Source: Phialocephala subalpina
Taxonomy: Eukaryota; Ascomycota; Leotiomycetes; Helotiales; Mollisiaceae
Assembly (NCBI GenBank): GCA_900073065.1
Contig: FJOG01000001.1
Coordinates: 2,264,439-2,328,438, forward strand
Direction of reading: 5' to 3'
Length of the DNA stretch: 64,000 nucleotides
In this document: positions 45,886-56,793 of the stretch, in pieces
Layout: each line of letters opens with the position of its first letter
Numbering within the stretch: the stretch's first letter is position 1
Program-made: the position numbers and the translations under genes
Notes under the pieces: generated by a model
The model's input: the letters and a program-made list of their open reading frames with translations, nothing else
Told to the model about the DNA's origin: nothing
The model's database searches: none

Positions 45886-46836
45886 TTGTAGCGTTTGTTT
45901 CTTCTCTCCCAGTTGCACTCCTTTCGACTGGATGACTTCGTTTGTTCTTTTTTATATCTTAGGGCCGGGGTTATATAGATTATAGGACGGAGTTATATGA
46001 TGGTGGCACGGATAGGCCCGGAGGCCGTTCGATTATCGACGGACATTTAGGCTTGGGTCTGTGGTGGAAGGTTCATCTGATATTTTGAGTTTAAGTTTGA
46101 GTTCGTCGAACTTCACTACTACTAGTACCGCTCTTTGACTTTCGATATGATATCCAATGAAGTACCACTTTACTCCTTTTTTCCCCCCCGCCTCTATTGC
46201 GTGTGATGTCTAGCTACGGTATAGCAGTTGAACTCTCAGGCATGATATATTGATTTGAGGTATAGTGAGATCTTTATGCCTCGTACCTGTGTTGGTTATA
46301 TCAATGTAGGGCTGGGAGGTACAGTGAGGTTGTTATGCTTTGGAGGTGGGGTTGGCCAATAATAGGGCGGTAGTATATTGGGTGTGTTGTCAGTACGAGG
46401 TACTTGTGGCTGAAGAAAATACAATAGCGTTGACGGAAGTGAAGGATCAAACGATGCAGTTGAAGGGCAGTTCAATTGTCAGATCGACCTGGACATTAAT
46501 TCCTCAATTCAGTGCAGGTATGTTGTTTGTAGTAATTATGGGTATTTTAGAACTCCTAATCATGATAATCTTCTCAATATACATAGCCCTTTCCTATTCC
46601 CAACCGATGCCTCCCTTTCCCCATCCTTCCCTTAGTTCCCATAACCTGGTTCTATCCTCTTCCTGTCCCTATATTAATCCCGAACCCATCGCACCGGTAC
46701 CTAGGATCCATTCCCCAATGCATCCCATGCCCTGTTCCCTTTTCCCTTCCCGTGCCTCCAATACGCCAAAGCAAGGTCATCGCCCCTGGCGAAGTCCAAG
46801 CCATTCAAGGTTCACTAGAAACAGATATGACGATGC
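45886..46836. other. Intergenic, shared 3' flank
   Basis: Between the 3' ends of the Myb/SANT-like gene (+) and the 7TM gene (-). It is T-rich with several GAGGTATAGTGAG-like short repeats near 46255-46330. The ORF at 46340-46855 runs into the antisense of the 7TM gene and has a low-complexity Pro-rich end; not called. Confidence 0.5.
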
Positions 46837-48473
46837 TTATGCCATATCCCCATGATCCCTCATCGTCATCGGCCAGGGCGTCACAGGCGTCACATCCCCA
46901 CTCCCACTCCCATTTTCAAGCCAACTCCCATCACTATCCCCATCGCCCGTAGAACTAACCTCCACCGTCTTATGCACGTTAATCCCTCCCTTCCCCGTCC
47001 CCCCTTCCCTCCCTCCTCCAACCACTTCACTCGAATCCCCAAACGGGCTTCTGATACTTGTCACCGTTCCTTTGCGTCTAACGTCGGACCGTAGCTGTAT
47101 CTGGCGTTGAGATGGAGGATCTTGGTTCTTGATATATCCTAAGCGGGAGTTTGATTTTCGCCAGTTTGAGGGGTGGGGATGTGAGGAGGCAGAGCGGGTA
47201 GAGAGGTTGTAGAAGGAGCGGAAGAGAGGGCGGAGGGTTGCACCTCCTATGGCCATTATTCCGAGGCCGGGTTCGACAGTTGACCAGATTGCTACGTCCG
47301 TTGTAGCGAAGAGGAAGTCATCTGTGAGGGCGAGAGTCTTGATGAATGGGACGCGGATCATTGCGGCTACTCCAGCCCTGTGTAGTGATTAGTCATGATG
47401 GTAAATGAGATATGAAGGTGTGACTTACAGAAGTCCAAGGCCCATTAGCACAGCAACTGAAACCTCTATAGATAAATCAGTATGCGATTTGAAGTATGAT
47501 TTTGGAGTCGAAGAGCTGAGGAGCCGGGAGGAGCCGAGTCCAAAATACTCGCGAAGAGCTCGGCTCTCTATATCTCTTCAAACAAAGGGCATATTCTCAC
47601 GTACTGGTTCGCACATTCATCTTGAGATCGTAGATCAGAGCAATAGGCAATAAACCAAGTATCCAATCTGCCGTGAAGGAGACAACCGAGTGAGCGATAC
47701 TAGCATCAGGTACAGCTGCTGGGTTTATGCATGATCCTTTTTTGCCCAAATATTGTTCCCAGAAATAGCTGTATGGAGTGCATTGGAATAGCACTAAGAA
47801 GAAGTAGAAAATAGAGAACAAGATGACCATAGTCAAGGTCCCGTAAACGATGTTCTTGTGTATTGGCTTGACGCATATTCGGAGAAGGAAGACGGCGATT
47901 GAAAGTCGGATGAAGACCGTTGTCAATGTATAGAAGAGCTCACAGAGCCACCAGTAATACAGTGCCTTGGGGATGTCGTCCAGAGGTATATCGGTAACGT
48001 GTCGACCTGTTCCCTATTTGTCAAGATCTCGGAGTCAGCCAACTTCTTTTGTGTGTCTCAAGAGCAAAAATGTATGTCTCAGAAGTGTATCTAGAGCACA
48101 GCTGGAATGCATATGGAGCAACGCACTCCAGAAGCATGCCAGGAAAGGGAATAATGCTCCGAGAAATTGACACTCACATAATGCACGCCAGTTGCTGAAC
48201 AAGCACAGTAGGTGGTGAAAAACATCTGAAGACAGTCAGCATGGAACTCTGACAAGAGCGATGATGGCGACTGACCAGAGCTATAATGAGGAAAACATCA
48301 TCGCTTCCCCAGCTTTTAGTCAAGAATGTCTTGACATAGAATCTCAAGCAGACGAAAACCGTAGCAAGACCTAAGAAGAGGCCCAAGACACTGGCTACCA
48401 ATCATCAGTACAGTCCAGACGAACACGAACCTCGGATGAACATACCCAACTCGGGCCCCCTGTCTACCGCCAT
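46837..48473 (-). CDS. Seven-TM integral membrane protein (fungal rhodopsin/PTH11-like domain)
   Basis: Exons are 48473-48446, 48394-48276, 48225-48178, 48013-47605, 47465-47429 and 47377-46837, giving 393 residues. The start MAVDRGPELASVLGLFLG matches the usual N-terminus of this family. Seven hydrophobic helices are visible, e.g. VFLIIALMFFTTY, IRLSIAVFLLRI, LTMVILFSIFYFFLVLF and VSVAVLMGLGLLAGVAAM. Extracellular cysteines (TYCACSATG, GSCINPAAV) and the loop ending SFTADWILGLLPIALIYDL are typical. The cytoplasmic tail is Ser/Gly-rich. Family members include putative GPCR-like receptors; ligand and partner are unknown. Two of five introns, the 164-bp and 139-bp ones, are repeated elements of two different families; the other three are 50-51 bp. 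Confidence 0.83.
47466..47604 (-). mobile_element. Introner-like intron, family 1, copy b
   Basis: This 139-bp intron of the 7TM gene is homologous to the glycosidase intron at 19798-19925. The shared 55-base 3' block spans 47466-47520. A perfect 8-bp inverted repeat lies at 47531-47538 (GAGCCGAG) and 47559-47566 (CTCGGCTC). Compared with copy a, a G-C pair in the stem has become A-T, so pairing is kept. The donor is GTACGT, placed at 47604 because only that choice restores MNVRT|KVSVAVLMG. Confidence 0.75.
48014..48177 (-). mobile_element. Introner-like intron, family 2, copy b
   Basis: 164-bp intron of the 7TM gene, homologous along its whole length to the methyltransferase intron at 42447-42609. 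Subterminal inverted repeats lie at 48027-48034 (TCTCGGAG on the plus strand) and 48057-48064 offset by 100 bp, i.e. 48157-48164 (CTCCGAGA). The donor is GTGAGT and the acceptor AAATAG; splicing is phase 0 (GVHY|GTGRHV). Confidence 0.82.
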
Positions 48474-51027
48474 AATGTACCCGACTTCTTGGGATTTTCA
48501 CATTCGATATTCATTCCCCACCCGTTGAATTCGACTGCAGCAGCACCTTGATGATAACGTGTGAACTTGGGGAAGGAGAACATTCTATAAAGATAATCGA
48601 GGGGCGCTCATAATAGGAAACGGGCCGAGGAACCACTCTTCCATCATGCCTCTATCCCGCAGCGGTTTGGCAGCATAGAGCCGTTTTTGCATTCCATGCA
48701 GGAACGGAGGCGAAATAGAGGCTGACGGTAGGGTAACTTGAGCAGGCCATCGGGAGCTATGTTTTGGCATCTTCAACATCGACCTCTGAGAGGCTCGTCC
48801 ACCACACTAGAAGGGCGGAAGGCATAATCTTCTCATCTAGTGCGAACTAGACACTTGAGGTTATGTTCGGATGTGTTTCGCTTGACACGGATTTCCAGCC
48901 TTCACATGCGCCCTCTTGCCTTCTTCAGTAAGGCGAGTAAGCAGTTGTAAGCAGCAACACACGAGAAGGGAGGTCTCATTTGCTCGACGACCTCCCTTTT
49001 GTGGGTTCAGTCGCAAGAATGATCGCCGACCTAGATTGTCTAGAATTTGCTAGGATGATTAGCGGCCCACTATTAACAGAGAATTATGCTAATCACTTCT
49101 AGAAATCTAATAGTTGGAGAGATTCGGTGCAAACCTATTTCGAAGAACGACACGCAATATCTGTTCAGCGCATTCGGGTGCCGAATTGGTGACAACCGTG
49201 AAGAAACAGAGGAAGATGTTGAGATGAACGAGATGAAGCGAAAGCAGAAGAGGAAGGAAGACTGCTCCCGAGGAGATGAAACCTCCGATTCCAAAATATT
49301 CCAATGAACCTCGTCCTGGTCCAAAACCACGAATAGTATCAGAAACCTCGAAGCCATCAACTCAACATGGTCTCCCCTCTGCATGAGGCTCCTCCTTTGC
49401 GAATACTTTCATGCTGGCACTAAATTTTGATCGGAATGTCGGGGACGCCACCAACCACCCTTAAGAGCTTTTTTATCTCGGGCTCAACACGGTTCGTTGC
49501 CTTGATTTGAACCTGAAATAAAAATCTTGAAGTTGAGATTCTCTTCCCATAAAACGATTCGAACAATTTTGATGTTGAAGACGCTGATGGATGTTACATT
49601 TGATCGCTTTCCAGATGCTTCCTGCTCTTGCCTATCCGCGTTTTGCTTTCAGTTAGACTGCGGCAGTTGTTGATGCCTGTTCATGTACTTGTAATTGAAC
49701 GATTCTGCTTTCGATTGATGCTTTTCCCAGCTTGAGGAGATGTACGGCATCAAAATTCCATGGAAGTTGACATACCCAGTGCTCCTGATCAGTGATCAGG
49801 CGGGAAGCGGGAGACTGCTCATTCTGGTTGCAACATTTGACTGTTGTTTGTTGAGTGTATCTTCCCGCAATTGGCTTCCCCTGGTTTTTCTTCTTCTTTC
49901 ATTGAGTACGAGGCTCTGCATTTGGGTGAGTTACAGGACAAATCTGAAACTGAAATACTGAACAGCACATGTCATCACGTGTGTTGGTCATGTGGCACTC
50001 CCCTGGTCTCGTCCACAGTTGGGAAGAGTCTTCGTAGAATTGTTACCCCGCACCATGTTGGGGCTCCAACATCTCCGGCCTTTACATCCACGCTCTCGCA
50101 CGAGTCTCCGGGCCGTCCGCGAAAGCTTACTTATGTTAATGTTCGATCGCCACTTCATCCCACAGACTAAATACGACGACATTCTTCCAAACATCAATGA
50201 TGGAATCAGCGTCCCTAACAATTTAGACCTCCTTCAGGCAGCCAGAACCGACCCAAACAAAGTGGCAGTGTTTCAAGATGGCCCTGGGCCATTGACCTTC
50301 ATGTCAACCAATCACCACCATCATGAATGTCATTCACGAGCCTCTTCGCTACACCTCCAAACTCTTTCCGTCTCAAACGAGTGTCGTTTGCATCCCAACT
50401 TCTCCATATCAGGGCACGTCGACGCGAGAACATTTCTAAATAACGCCACATGTGTTTGGATCTCTTTTGGCCTGTCATCCCATGTGGAAGCTTCACTCGA
50501 CTTGGCAAGGCTTGTTTTCGGCGCATTGGGCCGATCCTCATGGCTCCAATGGATATATCCCGATGACAATCGTCGGATCTGTGAAAAAGTTCACAGACAT
50601 CGGTTCCTTCCTTCTTCTTACCTTGAAGGGAGCTGGAAATGGCTAGAGTCGTCTCATCTTCGCTGTTTTCGTCCCAGAAACTCCACTCCATCAATCAGAA
50701 GCTCAGAAATTGCTTCATAGCCCCCATCAAGCGGCATTAAGGTTCCTCGGGAATCTGCTTCGTTTTTGATCATGTCCTGGTCTTTGGCTCCCTTGTCGAA
50801 ACGTCGGATGAGCTTTGATACATTGGAAATAAGGATTGAGAGGAAGTATATCTCTCAGCACCTATCTCATGATGATCTGATTTGTCTCCTACGCTGTTGA
50901 TCCGGCTCGGTTGTTCACTTTAGTCACCCACAAGTTATCATACATTCTTTCGACAATACTAAGCACTTACATTCTTTGATTTCTCTTCGATACTTTCATT
51001 AAGATCTAGACTCACTCGCCTTTTAAC
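48474..51027. other. Long intergenic stretch with unsupported ORFs
   Basis: 2.55 kb. The 3' end (from about 50900) is the promoter and leader of the secreted Ala-rich protein. ORFs such as 49992-50720 (+, 242 codons) and 50299-50694 (-) overlap, have no domain and show no splice pattern. A decayed gene is possible around 49.8-50.8 kb because protein-like pieces appear in different frames, but I cannot name it. Confidence 0.45.
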
Positions 51028-52985
51028 ATGTTCTCATCATCTGTCGGTCTTCTGGCGCTTCTCTTCGCGTATGCCAAGGCCGCCGCAGTGTTCAACTGCG
51101 TTCTCACAGTCCCTCCTAGTCCGTTGACGGCTACGGGACTAGCTACGCCTTATAAAGTGACTGGTTGTGACCAGACTCAGTTCGCTGCTCAAGGGTAAGC
51201 AAGTTTCTGACCTCCAGAAGAGGAGGGCTATTTGGCAGATCAGCGTACAATTTGAATTGGAACTTGCCGGCTGATACTTCAAAGGTCTTTCGTCGAAGCC
51301 GCTATTCTAGACCCAGCCACTGGAGCGCTTCAAATATACAATCCCCTCGTCATCAACGCCAAGGCTGCTGTGGCCGGCACCGACTTCATCACACCTGTGG
51401 TTCCCACTCTTCCAGCTAACGCGGTCGTGGGCATATGGTTTGGCACAAATGCGGCAACTCTTACGCTGACAGGTGCTACGACTGGCTGTGTCAATGGTCT
51501 CCCCAACTCCATCTTCGGGCAGTTCGCACACTGCAATGGACCAGCATTCTTCACCGCGGCACAGACAGCCGTCTCCGCCGGGCTGCTCACGATTCCACCT
51601 CCAGGAAGCTCGACGAAGGCCGCCACTACTCAAACCTGCCCTACACTTCGAGACTTTCGAATTGTTGACATGGATCAGAGTGATAATGTGGACACTACAT
51701 ACCTTCTCATTGGTGGGAAGAAGCTTGCCCAAAACACTGATGCGAACGCTGCTGCCAGTAAGAACAACTCGACCGTACTTTCGAATGGATCTGATAATGC
51801 TCTTGTCAATGACTTCATCGCCCCTGCCATGGGCTGCAGTGGCTTCACAGCACCCTCTATTACAGCACCTGGTGGCACTTCGGGAGGTTTGGCGCTGAAT
51901 GAGCTTCGAGGCCAAGCATTCCCAGGGGCGGCTCCTGCCTTGGTGCCATTGAACGATGACTTCACAGTTATCAACAACAATGGAGCCATCACTCAATCAC
52001 TTACGAAGACCAACCTTTACCGCGCGGGCGTCGGTCAGCCACAGGCTGCAGATACTGCCAATGCTTCGGGTACTACTTACTGTCAACAATATGTGAGTTC
52101 ATTCTTCCTTCTTTTCTAGGATCTTGTGATCTGTAGCTTTAAAAAGGTTCAACTCGGACACATCTCTCTATTCAACCTTGTCTGTATCAATATGGTCACT
52201 AATTCAGATACTCCATGGCAGGCTGCATCTGGAATCTTCATTGCCTTGAACCAGCAATTATTCACAGGAACCACATCCCCAGCACCTGCTGTTGCTAACA
52301 ACCTCTTCACCTTCATGGCAAATAGATTCGCCACCTCCTTTGGTCCAGGTAAATCTCGTCCCTGACATCTTCAATGCAGATATTAATCTTTCAAGTTCCA
52401 TCTCTCGGCTGCTCTACAATCTTTGGCGTCGATATCGCTAATATCGTCAAGCAAACTCTCAATGGCAACGGTGTCGTCGTTGCAGCCACAATCGACACTG
52501 CTACACTACAACAAATCCTCAATGGACAGATCAAAGCGGGAGCTTCTGGTGTTGTTTCCAGTAGCACAGCGAAACCCACGGCCACTATCAAAGCTAAGGG
52601 TGGAGCAACAGCAGCCACATCAGCTGCAATAGTTGCGACAAGCAAGGCTGGCAAAGCTGGGGCTGCAGGAGCAACTAGTAGTGCGGCAGTGGCCGGTACT
52701 TCCACCGCGAAGGCAGCAAAGGGAACTGCCAGTGGGAAAGCTGTGAATGCCAGCACAACAAGGGTAGCTTCCGTTGCAACTATCGCCTCCTCAGCGGCTG
52801 TCGTTCAAACTTCCACGAAAGCTGCTGGAGTGAAAGCAAAGGGAGCTACTTCAGCGAGTGGAGTAGCCAGCAGCGTGGCGGTTTCAAGCGAAGCGGCTGC
52901 CAAATCTACAGGAAAGGCTGGGAATTTGAAGGGCGCGAACGCTGCTTTCAATTCCACGTTGAAAGCTCGAAATATCTGGTCTTGA
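51028..52985 (+). CDS. Secreted protein with Ala/Ser/Lys-rich C-terminal repeat tail
   Basis: Exons are 51028-51194, 51285-52092, 52222-52348 and 52396-52985, giving 563 residues. The signal peptide is MFSSSVGLLALLFAYAKAAA. The mature part (about residues 22-385) has few cysteines in spaced pairs and repeated beta-like stretches (e.g. ATLTLTGATTGCVNG, FGQFAHCNGPAFFTA), with N-glycosylation sites. It resembles uncharacterised fungal secreted proteins. From about residue 390 the sequence is a low-complexity Ala/Ser/Thr/Lys/Gly tail with irregular AAK/SKAGKAG-type repeats. It has no terminal hydrophobic segment, so GPI anchoring is not supported. Wall association is possible. The first intron uses an atypical CAAAG acceptor. 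Confidence 0.78.
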
Positions 52986-54719
52986 GAACTTGATAAAATT
53001 GCCCAGTGAGGGGTTGAACCAAGAAGTAGAACGAATTACCGTAGATGCAAAATCTTGAAGAGGAAAGGTCGCTTGAGGATTGATGAATAAATGGATTGGG
53101 ATTTGTAGGACCAGTAGCTCCCGGTGAGTGCATCATATAATTTTTACCAATAGGACCGAGTAACAATTCATTTCGCGTATTATCCATGCCTGTATCAATT
53201 GCCCAGTAGCCAGTTCGCCAGTTCGCCAGTTCACCAGTTCACCAGCCGCTTTATCGTTGATTTGAACCTTTACTCGTACAAGATCCCCGCATGGGTTGAT
53301 GGCGGCTATACAGGGTAGGTTTCCACAAGCATATTGACTTTGTCGTTCATTTATGTGAAGGGGGAGAAATGTCTAAAATTCTACCGGGGGATTTGAGGTT
53401 CTTAGATAGTCAGAACTACCAGATTTTGCAAGAGATGAGTTCGGAGAAGTTGTTGACGAAGAAAAGAATGTCTAGCAGAAGCATACCTCGCTGTCAAATG
53501 GTATGCCTTCGTCGTCACTCTGCATTGACAGAAGTCTGTGCTGTACCGATTCCGCGACGGAAGTCTGTGCCCTGTCCCGCGATTGTCGCAAGGGTCCGGA
53601 GATCACTCCTCTCCAGACGAACACATGCACGTCTTCTCTCATTCTCATGTCTTAATGTGGCACGAATCCTGCATGAATCACATACGCTTCCTACTCGACG
53701 TCAATAGCGAACCTCGAGAATCTTTGCCGGACATGGTGCTAACAGACGAGGAATTGGAATTGAATGCAAGTCGTTCCATACATATAACATTCTTCAAGTA
53801 GCGTGAACCGCGTTACGCCAGATTTGGATCTTGTATAACTTGGATCTTCTTCCAAGCCCCACCATGGGTGGCATCCTTGTTGCGGAATCACGAATCCATC
53901 GAATCCACGAATCGCCAGATCCCAAAACTGGGAATGTCTTGTTAGCAGTGCATAACCGATTCATCCGACGACATCACCTGCATGAACTGGGGGGGAGAGA
54001 AGGATGATGATCCATTCTTTGCTCCAGCTGCCCGGCTAGTCTAATGACATTAATTGGAGTGATACTTATGGGGTGGTTAATCTGTCCCGTAGTGAAAAGC
54101 TTCCAAAGCTCGTACAACACCATCAACTCTGTGGATTCTATATACTATTGATCACGATATCCAATTACTTCCAGTTCACCTTTAGGGGGTTGAAATACTG
54201 CCCACAACGAGCAACACGCACATCCGCGTTTCGATATAGAGGAAGGAACGAGGATTTCAGAAAGAAGAACCTCGAGGGCGAGTTTGATATGCTAGAGGAG
54301 AGCTTCCAAGGAGAAATCGAGAAACGAAAAGCGTAATCATATCAGACAATTGATGACGCTGCAATGTCAATGGCTCCTACTCCACTAAAAAGCTTTAAGC
54401 CTGACTTTCTTTCAGGGCTACGACACTCGCTCATCCCTCATCGGGCATCCATCGGACCTGTAGCTTCCATTGCGAGCACGAACGCGAGAGGGAGTCACGC
54501 GGGCTTCCTTTTCAACATCACCTCCGACTCCTTAAACAACAACACACTCCCCCTCCTGACTCCCCATCCTCTTCTCCTGTAATCTCTTTCTTCGATAAAC
54601 CCTTTCCATCCAAAGTCGAGTCAATTCGACTGAGGATCAGTAATTCAAACGCAAGTACCGCGCGTAACTCACATACTTCCCGCACCACGCGCTCCTCCTC
54701 TCCCGGAGGTCGGCCATTG
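52986..54719. other. Intergenic
   Basis: 1.7 kb between two plus-strand genes, with a short tandem repeat (separate entry). ORFs at 53369-53801, 54073-54336 and 54364-54582 have no family resemblance. The region from about 54540 to 54719 is C/T-rich and looks like the leader of the next gene. Confidence 0.5.
53203..53245. repeat. 9-bp tandem repeat, about 4.7 copies
   Basis: Units of CCAGTTCGC and CCAGTTCAC follow each other (CCAGTAGC, then two CCAGTTCGC, then two CCAGTTCAC), about 220 bp after the stop of the secreted Ala-rich protein. It is non-coding. Confidence 0.85.
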
Positions 54720-56793
54720 ATGGCAACCCAAACAGCATACAACCACCAGGTGGATGTCTTCCGCGATGCTGAGTATCCAATGATGCACGGTAAGCAAAAG
54801 TTTCCTCTCTAGGAGCTCGCAAAAATGCTAATATCACCCAGACAAGGTGTATCTCGACCACGGTGGTACTACCATTTACGCAAAGAGTCTCATCGAGGAA
54901 TTCTCTGCCAAGATGATCAATAACCTCTTCGGTAACCCTCACTCCGCCTCGGCCCCTGCCATGCTATCCGGACATATGTGCGACGAAATTCGATTGCAGG
55001 CATTAGCTTTCTTCAACGCCGATCCCGAACACTTTGACCTGGTATTCGTACAGAACGCCACTGCTGCCATCAAACTTGTCGGAGAGGCTTTCTGCGACTT
55101 AAGTGACTCGAGCTCCGCAGGTTCCTTCTGGTACGGTTACCACAAGGACGCGCACACCAGCATTGTCGGCGTTCGAGAGCTGACAAAAGGCACACACCAC
55201 TGTTTTGCCAACGACGACGAGGTTGAAGACTGGCTCAATGATTCAAAAGCTGCTAGAGAAGTCATCAAAGTTGAGGCATTGCCATGTCTCTTCGCATACC
55301 CAGGTCAATCAAATATGACGGGTCGGCGCCTGCCTCTGAATTGGGCCAAGAAGCTGCGACAATCAACAGCACCACTGCACCAGAATGCTTACACCCTTCT
55401 CGACGCTGCAGCACTTGCAACCGCCACAGAAATTGATCTCAGCGATCCGGAATCAGCACCAGACTTCGTTGCTTTGTCATTCTACAAGATCTTTGGCTTT
55501 CCTGACCTTGGTGCATTGATCATTCGCAAGGAGTCGGGTCACATTCTATCCTGGAGAAAGTACTTCGGTGGCGGAACTATCAACGCTCTCACGGTCATTG
55601 GAGAGCCAACTAAGCAGAGAAAGACTACCTCTCTCCATGACAACTTAGAGGATGGTACCCTTCCGTTCCACGTAAGTACTTTCTCTTGAAAGGACTCGCG
55701 GCATACGTCGCTTTCTATGCTCAGCTCTGCCTTGGTGAATTATAAATACAAATTCTGCTAACACTTTCTCTCTCTATAGAGTATCATTGCTCTGGGTTGT
55801 GCAATTGATGTGCACAAGCGACTGTACGGATCGATGAAGAAGATCTCCCAACACACCTCATATCTCGCATATAGGCTATATCATGGAATGGCAAGCCTTG
55901 TACACTACAATGGCCAACCCCTCTGTGCGATTTACAATGACGTTTCCGAGGGCAGATGCACCTATGGTGACCCCATCACACAAGGAGGTACCTTGGCATT
56001 CAACTTGGTGCGTTCAAATGGAAAGTTCATTGGCCATTCTTTCGTCGAGAAGCAAGCCAACGACCGAGGCATATTCTTGAGATCTGGAGGCTTGTGCAAC
56101 TCAGGTGGAATTACAAGCTACCTCAAGATCGAATCCTGGCAGTTCATGCGAGCTTGGTCCCAAGGTCACCGATGCGGTGAGGCCGGCTTAGACAATATCA
56201 ACGGCAAGCCAACAGGAGTCGTTCGAGTGAGCCTTGGCGCCATGACCACAATGAAGGATATTGATACTTTCCTTGCCTTCTTGGAGTCCGAGTATGTTGA
56301 GACAGAGAGAGTCTTGCAGCTGGCAAGATTTGACGATCTCAACGTTCATTGGGGACTTGAGACAACGATCAGCCATGACAGTGGCGTCGGCTCTACCACT
56401 GAGGTGTCTCGCCGTCAGAATGTGGCTCCGCACCCTCAACTGCGTACTATGACCAGCTCTCCGAACATCAGTACGATGAGAGCCGCCCCCGCAGTTGTTC
56501 TAACGAGAGCTTTCTATGAACAGCGACCAGGCACTGCCACAAGTACTGTTGATCTTCCTCGAGCTCCGACTATGTCACAGAGACGCCCTGACACTGCTCG
56601 CCACTTGGTTCCTCTTGACAGCATGCGACATTACAACGACTTCGATGGCCCTATGGGCATCTCACCAACTACCCAACTCTTTATCATGAATCCAGTCACG
56701 AATCTAGGCACTACCTCTGGAAACACAAAGCAAAAAGGAGGTTTCATGAAGTTTCTCAGAGGTCGCAAGTCTTCTCAACTTAAGGAGACCTGA
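54720..56793 (+). CDS. Molybdenum cofactor sulfurase-like PLP enzyme lacking the MOSC domain
   Basis: Exons are 54720-54789, 54842-55671 and 55780-56793, giving 637 residues. It is a class V aminotransferase-fold protein. The N-terminus KVYLDHGGTTIYAKSLIEEF, the PLP lysine in FVALSFYKIFGFPDLGAL, and the cysteine in GIFLRSGGLCNSGG (persulfide carrier in Moco sulfurases) are all present. Moco sulfurases add the terminal sulfur needed by xanthine dehydrogenase and aldehyde oxidase. The typical fungal enzyme continues into a MOSC domain. Here, after about residue 450, there is only a Ser/Thr/Arg-rich disordered tail ending with a basic patch (GGFMKFLRGRKSSQLKET). It may be a divergent paralogue with another role. 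Start choice rests on MATQTAYNHQVDVFRDAEYP before the first intron. Confidence 0.83.

Noticed and set aside
45886..46855. 171-codon ORF at 46340-46855
   Set aside because: Runs antisense into the C-terminal exon of the 7TM gene and is low-complexity.
49992..50720. 242-codon plus-strand ORF
   Set aside because: No recognisable family, overlapping minus-strand ORFs of similar size, and protein-like pieces switch frame; at best a remnant.
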